A stretch of 64,000 nucleotides of DNA, from contig NZ_JAAVUT010000002.1 in assembly GCF_018449575.1 (NCBI RefSeq), positions 463,073 through 527,072 on the forward strand. Direction: 5' to 3'. The position numbers and the translations under genes were made by a program. Under the pieces are notes generated by a model. That model worked only from the letters and a program-made list of their open reading frames with translations, was not told where the DNA came from and did no database searches. Below are positions 21,806 to 29,253 of the stretch, in pieces (position 1 is the first letter of the stretch; every line of letters begins with the position of its first letter). The DNA is from Sodalis sp. dw_96 (GTDB taxonomy: Bacteria; Pseudomonadota; Gammaproteobacteria; Enterobacterales; Enterobacteriaceae).

Positions 21806-22150
21806 ATGAATACCTACGTGGTAAGAATGGACCATCCTGATGGCCCGGAGTGGAATACCTTTGTGATGGAACATGTCTTGTATTTGAAAAAACTGATCGA
21901 TGAGGGGAAACTCATTGCCTCGGGTCCGCTGAAAGGGACACCCCTGCGCGCCGGTTTTCTTATCTTTCGGACAGACCAGTTAGAGGAGGTAAAAGCCTTG
22001 GTGGCCGGCGATCCCTTCGCCCGGGAAAATCTTATTGCGCGGCTTGATATTCAGGAATGGGATCCCCTCTTTGGCCTGCTGTCGGATATATCCAGTAAAA
22101 TTCCACCTGAAGAATTGCGTGCGCTTTTTGAAGAGGATGGCGGTAAATAA
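21806..22150 (+). CDS. YciI-family protein
   Basis: A 114-residue protein with the YciI fold (dimeric alpha+beta barrel, ferredoxin-like). MEHVLYLKKLIDEGKLIASGPLKG and the later ARLDIQEWDPLFG follow the family pattern of the conserved His after the first strand, then GK---SGP. YciI proteins are presumed small enzymes, and some act in chloroaromatic breakdown. It is divergent from a LysR gene and followed by a NIPSNAP gene, another dimeric-barrel family, suggesting a small oxidative or aromatic-metabolism operon. The start has AGAGG upstream of the ATG. Confidence 0.85.
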   Translation: MNTYVVRMDHPDGPEWNTFVMEHVLYLKKLIDEGKLIASGPLKGTPLRAGFLIFRTDQLEEVKALVAGDPFARENLIARLDIQEWDPLFGLLSDISSKIPPEELRALFEEDGGK

Positions 22151-22249
22151 CCACGCCCGGTGTAATAAATAAAGTGCAATACATGCAGTGCAAGAGCTCA
22201 CTTTGAATGCAAGATAGTTTACCAGAACCCTATAATACGGGAGGCGCAT

Positions 22250-22855
22250 ATGATGTATGAACTCTGCCGAATCAGCGCGACGGCACTGAATCTGAAACAA
22301 ACGGCGGACCGATGCGTTCAGTCTGCCCGTGACAATAGCGGGGAAAGTCAGTTACTGGGAGCATGGCGGACAGAAATCGGCGATCTTTTTCAGGTCATCC
22401 TGTTGCGGGCCTATCCTGACCTGAATCGGCATGTTGAAGCCCGGGAACGGGCATTGACCGGACCAGGTGAATTTGCCGGGGACAATCAAGGCATCACGGT
22501 AGCCAGGGAAAGCTTTAAAAAATTTCCGTTCTTGCCGGAGGTCAAACCGTTCACTGCGGGAAATTATTTCGAGCTGCGCACCTATTACCTTAAACCCGGC
22601 GGACTTCAGCCCACCATTGACGCCTGGGAAAAAGCGCTGCGGCCCGCTGAGGAATATACCTCGCACCTTATTATCAACATGTATGCCCTGGACGGTTTAC
22701 CACGCATCGTACATCTTTGGGCATTTGAATCACTGGAAGAGCGCGCCAGGCTGCGTGAGAAGTATTACTCCCTGAAACTGTGGCCGCCCCGCGGAGGGCC
22801 GGAACAGATCGATCACGCCACAAACAGCATCCTGTTGCCCATTATTCAAAGCTAA
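22250..22855 (+). CDS. NIPSNAP-family protein
   Basis: 201 residues with two weakly similar halves. The second half, YFELRTYYLKPGGLQPTIDAWEKALRPA followed by IVHLWAFESLEERARLREKYY, is a clear NIPSNAP dimeric alpha-beta barrel. The first half lacks the ELR-Y start but has a comparable length, so the protein is a two-domain member. The ATG at 22250 follows GGGAGG by 5 bases. The function of bacterial NIPSNAPs is not settled. It lies 99 bases after the YciI gene and is closed by a strong terminator. Confidence 0.82.
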   Translation: MMYELCRISATALNLKQTADRCVQSARDNSGESQLLGAWRTEIGDLFQVILLRAYPDLNRHVEARERALTGPGEFAGDNQGITVARESFKKFPFLPEVKPFTAGNYFELRTYYLKPGGLQPTIDAWEKALRPAEEYTSHLIINMYALDGLPRIVHLWAFESLEERARLREKYYSLKLWPPRGGPEQIDHATNSILLPIIQS

Positions 22856-22863
22856 AATCATTA

Positions 22864-22891
22864 GGGGGAGATATTGTTATCTCCCCCCTTT
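22864..22891 (+). terminator. Rho-independent terminator of the YciI-NIPSNAP operon
   Basis: A 10-bp perfect stem GGGGGAGATA/TATCTCCCCC with a 4-base loop is followed by C and TTT. It lies 9 bases after the NIPSNAP stop. Because the gene on the other side is convergent, it may also terminate in the reverse direction. Confidence 0.85.
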
Positions 22892-22908
22892 GTCGTGGCG
22901 ATGAAAAC

Positions 22909-23931
22909 TTACAGCGGACGCTGCTGAGCAACTACCGGACTGGGCTGGGTACGACGTCCCACCATGCCCATTGCGCCGGCCAGAACGGCCTCGACAATCA
23001 GCATAAAGAAGGTGAACCAGCTGGCTTTCGCGGTAGCGGCCGCCGCCTTGTCACTCGCTTCACGGGCCTTTTGCTCAGCCTGTTGTTTCAACTGTTCATA
23101 TTGCGCACGGGCCTGCTGATAGCTTTTTTCAGTTTGGTCGACAATCTGCTCGGCTTCCTGATCGCTCTTACCGGTTCGCGCCTTGATGATATTTTTCAAC
23201 GCATCGCGGTCGGCGGCCTGGAAGGTATCTTGATTACGCTGAATCAGGCCTTGAATAAAATTAGCCACATCGGTATCAGCGGTCTGGGGATGTTTGGCAG
23301 TATCGGATGCCTGATTTTGAGCATTATCGGCTTCTCCCTGTGCCTTATTTTGCAGATTCTCCGGCTGTAGTTCCGGTTTACCGGTCTGGCGCAATGTGGT
23401 TTCGATTTGGTTCTGTAAACTGTCGAGGTTAATATTATTTTCCCCGAGTTTATCTTTAACCATTTGAGTGACCGGCGGCGCGGCGGCGGATATTCCTTTG
23501 CCGAGAATCTGTAATCCGGATCCCACCACACTCATTGCGCCGCTCATGGCGCTATTGACCACCACAATAAGGAACCAGGCGCAAATCAAGGTATTCACGC
23601 CGAACATCAACAGACCGTGCAACGCCCCTTCGCGTTGCGCCAAACGCCCGCTGGCGTAAGCACCCGCCGCGATGGAAATAAGCATACTGGCGCCGGTCCA
23701 GATGGCTGCGCCGGTTCCTAAACCCGCGAGGGGATTTTGTTCTTTCAACGGATCGATGGTGCTGGCGCCGATGGCGGTACCTAATATGGACAACAGTAAA
23801 TAAACTACCATTGAAATAATGACACCTGCGAAAATGGCGCTCCACGAAATACGCTTCAGCGGAATGCCATTTAACGGCTCAACCAATGATTCGTGGTAAT
23901 TTCCGGGTGTAGTGGTTGAATTTTCGATCAT
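22909..23931 (-). CDS. Inner-membrane protein with Gln/Ala-rich coiled-coil domain
   Basis: 340 residues. The N-terminal part holds three hydrophobic segments (about 30-52, 77-97 and 104-128) with GxxxG-like runs. A long Gln/Ala/Lys-rich region (about 150-300) contains several heptad-like stretches (KSYQQARAQYEQLKQQAEQKAREASDKAAAATAKA), and a final hydrophobic helix (about 303-322) precedes a short tail. The soluble region would lie on one side of the membrane, possibly the periplasm. This organisation is known from uncharacterised Proteobacterial membrane proteins; I cannot name a family with certainty. It is monocistronic. Confidence 0.75.
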   Translation of the reverse strand: MIENSTTTPGNYHESLVEPLNGIPLKRISWSAIFAGVIISMVVYLLLSILGTAIGASTIDPLKEQNPLAGLGTGAAIWTGASMLISIAAGAYASGRLAQREGALHGLLMFGVNTLICAWFLIVVVNSAMSGAMSVVGSGLQILGKGISAAAPPVTQMVKDKLGENNINLDSLQNQIETTLRQTGKPELQPENLQNKAQGEADNAQNQASDTAKHPQTADTDVANFIQGLIQRNQDTFQAADRDALKNIIKARTGKSDQEAEQIVDQTEKSYQQARAQYEQLKQQAEQKAREASDKAAAATAKASWFTFFMLIVEAVLAGAMGMVGRRTQPSPVVAQQRPL

Positions 23932-24419
23932 ATTGAAATCTCCATATAATCCCAGACTTGATATCGTCGAATCGCAGTTCAGTTAAAGCAAAACCCTGCG
24001 CCTTATCGCTAACGGCGGCATTTAATTACAGCCTGACATTAGCTTAACTAATATTAGCCGTAGAATTGAAAATCACCAGAAAATCTTTACTTACTGTAAT
24101 CTGGGTGAAAAGTTGCGTTAAAAGTTCATATTAATCATCGCTATTTCCCCAGAAATTCAATCCAACCTTAGCCCCCGCCAAAACTGGAAAAAAGAGATGT
24201 TCAGTCCATTCATATTAGCCACTCTAAAGACACAGCCAGTGTGATCAAACAAAAAGACGTTAATGGCACTGACAGCAATGTGTTGAAAAAAATTCTGAAT
24301 GAATCTTTGCAGATCTATATTCATACTCACCAAGAGCGGCTCCACAATTTTCGGGAATCTAGCGGCCGAAGAGTTGTCGAATTAACCGTGGCGCTTCTGG
24401 TGTATTTATTGGAGGTTAT
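23932..24419. other. Intergenic region without a confident gene
   Basis: This 488-base gap carries the promoter region of the membrane-protein gene (minus strand) and of the small lipoprotein gene at 24420. An open frame from a GTG near 24241 crosses into the lipoprotein gene in another frame but has no ribosome site or domain, so it is not called. No repeats or structural RNA were recognised. Confidence 0.4.
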
Positions 24420-24572
24420 ATGCGACGTTTTATCAAGATTTTCAGCATTATCTCGCTAAGCGTGGCCTTGAGCGGCTGCGGTTGGAACAACGCGTTTTGG
24501 AGCGATGAACTCGGCCCCGACCCGGGACAAGTGAACCAGCCGACTAACGGTAATCACGGCGGTCCAGGCTGA
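24420..24572 (+). CDS. Small lipoprotein, paralogue of the one at 16184
   Basis: A 50-residue product with a GGAGGT ribosome site 5 bases before its ATG. MRRFIKIFSIISLSVALSGC is a lipoprotein signal with lipobox LSGC (Cys20). The mature peptide is about 30 residues, Asn/Gly/Pro-rich, ending HGGPG. It shares the MRRF start, the same lipobox position, Trp after the Cys, and a Gly-rich tail with the product at 16184. Unknown function. Confidence 0.7.
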   Translation: MRRFIKIFSIISLSVALSGCGWNNAFWSDELGPDPGQVNQPTNGNHGGPG

Positions 24573-24721
24573 TGCCGGGGAGCACTTATCTTCTGCCCCA
24601 TGGTTTGAGGAGACCAAGCGCAAACAACACATCTGCTCGCGTCCTGTTGAATTTGAACGGCGAGTCACAATTTTTCAGGTCAAAAGCGCTCACCCTCCTT
24701 ACCAGATAAGCGGGGGAGACG

Positions 24722-24829
24722 ATGAACGAGATTAAGTATTTAATCAAGACATGGACAATTGAAGATCTTGAAATCGCAGCCGCCATTGCTTTTGTCGTCA
24801 TTATCTTTGTTTTGACTTTTTCGGCTTAG
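24722..24829 (+). CDS. Small single-helix membrane protein
   Basis: A 35-residue product with a strong ribosome site (GGGGGAG just before the ATG). A charged N-terminus (MNEIKYLIKTWTIEDLE) is followed by a hydrophobic helix IAAAIAFVVIIFVLTFSA that runs to the stop. This is the size and shape of the many stress-linked small membrane proteins of enterobacteria. No named homologue is recognised. Confidence 0.6.
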   Translation: MNEIKYLIKTWTIEDLEIAAAIAFVVIIFVLTFSA

Positions 24830-24967
24830 TGCGGGCATTTTTTCGCCTTTTGTTAAATTTATTAACAATTATATGTTTAGTAATTCTTAGCTCAACTAGC
24901 CTTAAACATACCGTCAGGAGAAAACCTCTTGATACGGAGTCCCTTTGTAGCATTTTGTTATGATAAC

Positions 24968-24990
24968 AAACCGCTCTGGCGGTTTTTTTT
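24968..24990 (+). terminator. Rho-independent terminator
   Basis: AAACCGC/GCGGTTT stem with a TCTG loop, running into eight T residues. It stands 140 bases after the small membrane gene. The transcript it ends could be that mRNA or an unannotated small RNA of the preceding 100 bases. Confidence 0.8.
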
Positions 24991-25040
24991 ATGCGAACAC
25001 TGAAACTTGTTACATTGCGAAATTATTACTATACTAATTA

Positions 25041-25115
25041 TATAATGCTCAAGGTTGGCTCTGAGAGCGTTATTCCTCCAAACTCCGTCTGGGCTCCTAC
25101 CTTGGACGGTTTTTT
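25041..25115 (+). ncRNA. Candidate small RNA with its own promoter and terminator
   Basis: A consensus -10 hexamer TATAAT at 25041-25046 is followed by about 60 bases without a reading frame, then CCGTC...GACGG and TTTTTT (25085-25115), a plausible intrinsic terminator. AAGGTTGG near the predicted 5' end is nearly complementary to CCTACCTT in the terminator loop. The -35 element is poor at normal spacing. It lies between two genes for tiny membrane proteins and could instead be an attenuator for the YmiA-like gene. It matches no sRNA I can name. Confidence 0.35.
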
Positions 25116-25208
25116 CTGCCTCAAATCGGCATAATTGCCTTCACATTAAAGGTTTTTCAGCCAGTTACCGATAAATCAGTATGGCTTTCTGACTCATCAG
25201 GTGACTTA

Positions 25209-25334
25209 ATGGATAACAAAACCGACCATGAACTCAAGCGCAAGGCGTGGCTTGCGGTTTTCCTGATATCCGCCACATTCTGGATTGCCGTCGGACTTAT
25301 CCTTTTTCACTTCCTGGTTAAGCATAACGCGTAA
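25209..25334 (+). CDS. ymiA: YmiA-family small membrane protein
   Basis: 41 residues: a charged N-terminus DHELKRKAWLAVFLISATFWIAVGLILFHF and a short basic tail. The segment ELKRKAWLAVFL-SA-FW-AV-L is nearly identical to E. coli YmiA, a membrane protein of under 50 residues. One transmembrane helix is expected. The upstream region has no strong ribosome site, but the protein match is convincing. Confidence 0.75.
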   Translation: MDNKTDHELKRKAWLAVFLISATFWIAVGLILFHFLVKHNA

Positions 25335-25416
25335 AGGTTATTGACGTTTGGTGAGGGATTCCCACCGTACACGTCACGCTACCCCCTTCCGGAAGATGAC
25401 ACTCCCTCGTGGTAGA

Positions 25417-25923
25417 TCAGGACTCGGGACGAACGAAGGTTTCTATCCGGTCAGTTCGATCGGTGTACAATATGCCGTTTAAATGGTCAACTTCATGCTG
25501 AATGATACGGGCATGAAAGCCGCTGGCCCGGCCTTGCAATGGGCGGCCATTGATATCCTGCGCCGTATAGGCGATGTGCTGCCAGCGCTCAACATAGCCG
25601 CGATAACCGGGAATACTGAGACATCCCTCCCAGCCCTCGGATTTATCATTCCCTACCGGTGAGATCTCCGGATTAATCAGCACGGTCAAGGGAAGCGGGT
25701 CAATGGAATCACCGTCACGCTCTATGGCCTGCGCCACTTCCACAACGATCACGCGCCGCAGTACGCCCAATTGGGGTGCCGCCAATCCCACCCCTTTTTC
25801 CTGGCGCATCACCCGCGCCATATTATCCGCAAGCTCTTGCAAATCCGCCCCGAAGGCAGTGACCGCCAGGGCTTTGGCCCGCAGTAGAGGATCAGGCTCA
25901 TAAATCAAAGAGTAATCAGCCAT
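25417..25923 (-). CDS. def: Peptide deformylase
   Basis: A metalloenzyme of 168 residues that removes the formyl group from nascent proteins. The three family motifs are intact: GVGLAAPQ (about residue 45), EGCLSIP (metal-binding Cys, about 98) and QHEVDHLNG (metal-binding His pair and catalytic Glu, about 142). The usual def gene lies beside fmt; here it is alone, next to a CsbD-like gene, and the protein is more divergent than the housekeeping enzyme, so it is probably a second, accessory deformylase. Confidence 0.93.
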   Translation of the reverse strand: MADYSLIYEPDPLLRAKALAVTAFGADLQELADNMARVMRQEKGVGLAAPQLGVLRRVIVVEVAQAIERDGDSIDPLPLTVLINPEISPVGNDKSEGWEGCLSIPGYRGYVERWQHIAYTAQDINGRPLQGRASGFHARIIQHEVDHLNGILYTDRTDRIETFVRPES

Positions 25924-26049
25924 TTATTTTTTTCCTCTCTTACTAGGCCGTTTTTTTTATCCTTCCATGGCCCGGATATATTGTCAATTAGTACAATTGG
26001 CTAATCTTAACTATCCTTATTCTTGTGAATAATAAAAAGAGGAATAGTT

Positions 26050-26340
26050 ATGTCTGACATTACAAAACCAAATGACGAAGCATTCGATGATTTTGCCAAC
26101 TCTGCAAAAAACAAAGCAGAAGGACTTGCCGGCGCCGCGCAGAAAAAATTCGGCGAAGCGGTGGATTCCCCTGACCAACAGGCCAAAGGCGCGGCTAGGC
26201 AGGCTACCGCCAAGGTCTCCGAAGTCTTTAACGACGCGGTCACCGGCGCCCGAGACCAAGTCCGTGAATACCCGCTCGTCGGACTTGCCGCAATCGGTAC
26301 TATCGGTCTTTTGCTGGGTTTCATACTTGGCCGCAAATAA
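26050..26340 (+). CDS. CsbD/DUF883-like membrane-anchored stress protein
   Basis: 96 residues. The N-terminal two thirds are amphipathic and Ala/Lys/Gln-rich with CsbD-like KNKAEGLAGAAQKKFGEAVDSPDQQAKGAARQA. The C-terminus REYPLVGLAAIGTIGLLLGFILGRK is the tail-anchor helix with glycine spacing seen in ElaB/YqjD (DUF883) ribosome-associated proteins. It therefore looks like a blend of two stress-protein types. GAGG lies 9 bases before the ATG. Stationary-phase expression is expected from relatives, not from anything seen here. Confidence 0.78.
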   Translation: MSDITKPNDEAFDDFANSAKNKAEGLAGAAQKKFGEAVDSPDQQAKGAARQATAKVSEVFNDAVTGARDQVREYPLVGLAAIGTIGLLLGFILGRK

Positions 26341-26665
26341 TATCCCGGGGCGATTGAATGCCCCTTTTCCCTTCTGCAATTCTTTTCCACATCCTGCCAA
26401 GCCGTTTTCGAGCGCCTCTTTATACCTTTATAGACGGTAAATGAAACGCCGGTATAGGATAGGGTTCTGCGGTCTGGAAACCATTATCGGATGGCTTCAT
26501 ATACCGCGATGTGATACACACTTTGATAGTTTCAGTCTGCCCCTGGATCAGGTTGTTGGGATTGGCCGGCAACACTAAATCTCCCTTTTTGGCAAAAAAT
26601 TCCTGAAAAAATGAGGGTAGCATGGCATTTGCACCTGAACCGCGTATCCATCTGGCCGAGTCAAA
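26341..26665. other. Gap upstream of the SulP gene with a short leader frame and a possible relic
   Basis: Two things are seen. On the plus strand, GAGGG precedes an ATG at 26622 that opens a 15-codon frame (MAFAPEPRIHLAESK) whose TGA overlaps the SulP ATG as ATGA. On the minus strand a 67-codon frame (26420-26623) reads like protein (GDLVLPANPNNLIQGQTETIKV) and may be the 3' part of a lost gene, but I recognise no family. Confidence 0.35.
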
Positions 26666-28276
26666 ATGAAGCAGGAAGTTTTAGCGGGGGTTTCCGTGGC
26701 CGGTCTCTTGCTGCCATCGGCCATCGCTTATGCGGCCATTGCCGGCCTTTCGCCGGACCATGCCATCATCGCCACCATTGTCGGTCTGGGCATTTATGCC
26801 CTGACGGGACGAAGCCGGTTCGCAATGGTCGCGCCCACCTCCTCATCCGCGGCGATTCTGGCCGCGCTCATCGTTTCAATGCAGCGCCAGATACCCCAAG
26901 GCGCCCTGGTGGCCGATGCGGCCATTCTTGCCGCCGGACTCTGCTTTCTTATCGCCGGCGCGCTGCGTGCCGGCGCGTTGGCAAGTTTTATTTCACGCCC
27001 GGTGCTGAGCGGCTTTTCATTTGGTATTGCATTGACCATCACCATCAAGCAAATCCCCGCCATCGCCGGCATCACCCTGCCCCCAAGCGGAGATAGCGGT
27101 ATTGTGCCGTTAATTTGGCATATGATTGAGGCTTTGCCGCAATTCCAGATTGCGTCGGTGTCCATCGGCGCGTTGGCGCTGTTGAGTCTGGCGATACTGC
27201 GGCGATGGCGTGGCTTTCCGGCCTCGGCGCTAGTGCTTGCCGCCGGCGTGTTGTTGTCGGCATTGGTGGACCTGCCGGCGCACCACGTCGGTTTAGTGGG
27301 AAGCATCGCCATCGCGATTCCCCACCTTTCCTGGCCTGGACTTTCCCTGGACGATTGGTCTCGGGTCATCGAACTCTCGGTGCCGTTGTTTTTAATTCTT
27401 TTCGCCGAGTCCTGGGGGTCGATACGTGGCCTTGCGCTGCTGCACGGCGACAAGGTCAACGCCAACCGCGAGCTGGTGGCGCTGGGCTTCGCCAACGTTG
27501 CCGCCGGGCTGCTGCACGGCATGCCGGTGGGAGCGGGGTTTTCCGCCTCCTCGGCGGCGGAGTCCGCCGGAGCGCGCACCCGATATGCCGGCCTCGCCGC
27601 CATGGCGGTGTTAATTATTCTCAGCCTATGGGGACGTTCCCTGGTGGCGCTGGTGCCGGCACCCGTGCTGGCATCCGTGGTGATCGCCTCGTTGTTCCAC
27701 GCGCTCAATCCAGGCCCCGTCGTGCGCTTATGGCATATCCGGCGCGACGAGGTCGTGGCCACGGTCGCCGCCCTGGCCGTGATTGGTTTTGGCGTTCTCA
27801 ACGGCATGCTGATAGCGGTTGGCTTATCTTTATTGGCCCTGCTGCAACGATTTTCCGCCGCGCGTATCGCCCGACTTGGGAGAATCCCCGACACCCATGA
27901 TTTTGTCGATTTGGCCAGAAACCTGAAAACCGAGACCGACCCGCGGATTTTGGTGGTGCGACCGATGGAGCCGCTGTTCTTCGCCAATGCGGAGCGGGTG
28001 CTGGCGGTGGTGGCACAGTGGGCCGAAGCGGACTCGGTCACCAGGGTGGTCATTCTTTCCCTTGAAGAGAGCCAGGATTTTGACAGCACCGCTCTTGACG
28101 CATTGCTTGAGTTCCAGGCGCGTTTAGCAAAGACCGGGCGAACGCTCTTATTGGCGCGGGTCAAGGACGATCTACGGGACCTGTTGCGCATCGCCGGTTC
28201 AGCGTGGCTGGCGGGTGACGATTGCTGTTTCTGGAGCGTGTCTGATGCGTTTAAAGCTGCGCTAAAGAGGCAGTAG
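26666..28276 (+). CDS. SulP-family anion transporter with STAS domain
   Basis: 536 residues: about ten to twelve membrane helices starting KQEVLAGVSVAGLLLPSAIAYAAIAGLSP, the SulP signature region, and a cytoplasmic STAS domain from about residue 420 (RILVVRPMEPLFFANAERVL, then VVILSLEESQDFDSTALDALLEF). It would carry sulfate, bicarbonate or a dicarboxylate across the inner membrane. The protein begins directly at the first helix, shorter than most SulP N-termini. A well-placed ribosome site serves an ATG 44 bases upstream in another frame, so the present start may be the product of a frameshift or of translational coupling. Confidence 0.92.
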   Translation: MKQEVLAGVSVAGLLLPSAIAYAAIAGLSPDHAIIATIVGLGIYALTGRSRFAMVAPTSSSAAILAALIVSMQRQIPQGALVADAAILAAGLCFLIAGALRAGALASFISRPVLSGFSFGIALTITIKQIPAIAGITLPPSGDSGIVPLIWHMIEALPQFQIASVSIGALALLSLAILRRWRGFPASALVLAAGVLLSALVDLPAHHVGLVGSIAIAIPHLSWPGLSLDDWSRVIELSVPLFLILFAESWGSIRGLALLHGDKVNANRELVALGFANVAAGLLHGMPVGAGFSASSAAESAGARTRYAGLAAMAVLIILSLWGRSLVALVPAPVLASVVIASLFHALNPGPVVRLWHIRRDEVVATVAALAVIGFGVLNGMLIAVGLSLLALLQRFSAARIARLGRIPDTHDFVDLARNLKTETDPRILVVRPMEPLFFANAERVLAVVAQWAEADSVTRVVILSLEESQDFDSTALDALLEFQARLAKTGRTLLLARVKDDLRDLLRIAGSAWLAGDDCCFWSVSDAFKAALKRQ

Positions 28277-29037
28277 CCGCCGACGGGTCTTCCAGGGCGG
28301 CCGGTTCTTTACTGCTCGATCCGGGGGGATTCAAGGGTAGTGAGAACCAGCCCCAACGCCGGCCCCTTTAGTGTGATTTCTCCCACTTGCGCGATGTGCC
28401 CTCTCCAATGCCACCTGTCTGAGGCGCTCGGCATTAGCCAATAATAAACATACCCCTGCCATTTTCATAGCTTTCATTGGCGCAAAAAATGGCACCAAAA
28501 CATTCTAGGTATAAACATCATTAGGCTAGCGGAATGCGATAATAAATTTTTATAGGGATCGCTATTCAATGCAGAGAGTTTTTTAAATTCGTTGAAAAAA
28601 CCTAATACATCGGTGTGTAACCAATTATTCATCGCATCAATTGTTGCACTGTTAGTCAATATATAACAGCAAATCGGTCACATCTAAAGAAGCACATCAC
28701 CATCACAGGATTATAAGGACTTAATATCAACGAATGCGTATTGTATACTGGCATAAAGTGTAGTTTACTATAGGGAAATTTCGTGTAAAATTGCAAGCAT
28801 TCCAGAAAGCTCTATGATTTTAGGTGATATTAGATATTTCTTAGCAAAGAATATTAACTAAAAATTAAATTATGTAGTGTAAATAAGCGGCCACCTCGAC
28901 TTGGACACATAATGCTCCACAACGCTAACGATCTGTAGGTTATAATTAATTCATTGCCAATTAATTTGTTTTTTAATAAATGCACTATTCTATGTTCTAA
29001 ATGGTTAAAAATACAGCCTTAAAGGAGGAGCTATACT
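28277..29037. other. AT-rich gap upstream of the RiPP operon
   Basis: This stretch of 761 bases separates SulP from the RiPP precursor. The first 150 bases are GC-rich relic-like sequence; the rest is strongly AT-rich. A minus-strand frame of 61 codons (28474-28659) has no recognisable domain. The last 150 bases presumably contain the RiPP promoter. I see no tRNA or integrase. Confidence 0.45.
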
Positions 29038-29175
29038 ATGGATAAATTGCGAGATGCAATAAAAAATAACACTAAAACACCACTGGCAAAAGACACCGGC
29101 GATTTACTGAAATCTATTCGCGGTGGAGCAGGTAACGACGGCTGGGTTAAATTCGGTTGGAAAAAGAAATTCTAG
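29038..29175 (+). CDS. xyeA: RiPP precursor peptide, XyeA/triceptide type
   Basis: A 45-residue peptide with a perfect ribosome site (AAAGGAGG, 7-8 bases before the ATG). The leader ends in GDLLKSIRGG, a double-glycine site with Leu at -7 and Ile at -4 as C39 peptidases require. Cleavage would release the 15-residue core AGNDGWVKFGWKKKF. The core carries aromatic-x-x triplets WVK, FGW and WKK, the substrate pattern of cyclophane-forming radical SAM enzymes, in which the aromatic ring is joined to the side chain of the third residue; darobactin has a comparable Trp-Lys link. The next genes encode the maturase and exporter. The exact cross-links and the activity are inference. Confidence 0.85.
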   Translation: MDKLRDAIKNNTKTPLAKDTGDLLKSIRGGAGNDGWVKFGWKKKF

Positions 29176-29190
29176 GAAAAATTAATAGCC

Positions 29191-29214
29191 AAAGCGATGC
29201 CTCGCATCGCTTTT
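29191..29214 (+). terminator. Hairpin between precursor and maturase genes (attenuator)
   Basis: AAAGCGATGC/GCATCGCTTT forms a 10-bp stem with a 3-base loop, followed by T-rich sequence. It starts 15 bases after the precursor stop and lies 39 bases before the maturase start. In RiPP operons such partial terminators make the precursor mRNA more abundant than the enzyme mRNA. Confidence 0.72.
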
Positions 29215-29253
29215 AATTCATTGCCCTTATCACACTCCATTCTAGAGTATAAT

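Noticed and set aside
24241..24459. 72-codon plus-strand frame running into the small lipoprotein gene
   Set aside because: No ribosome site and no motif, and it overlaps the lipoprotein start, which has a perfect ribosome site.
26794..28191. Minus-strand open frame of 465 codons opposite the SulP gene
   Set aside because: Pure shadow of a GC-rich gene: Ala/Arg/Ser/Thr-rich composition, no domain and no start signal. The sense strand has a full SulP-STAS protein.
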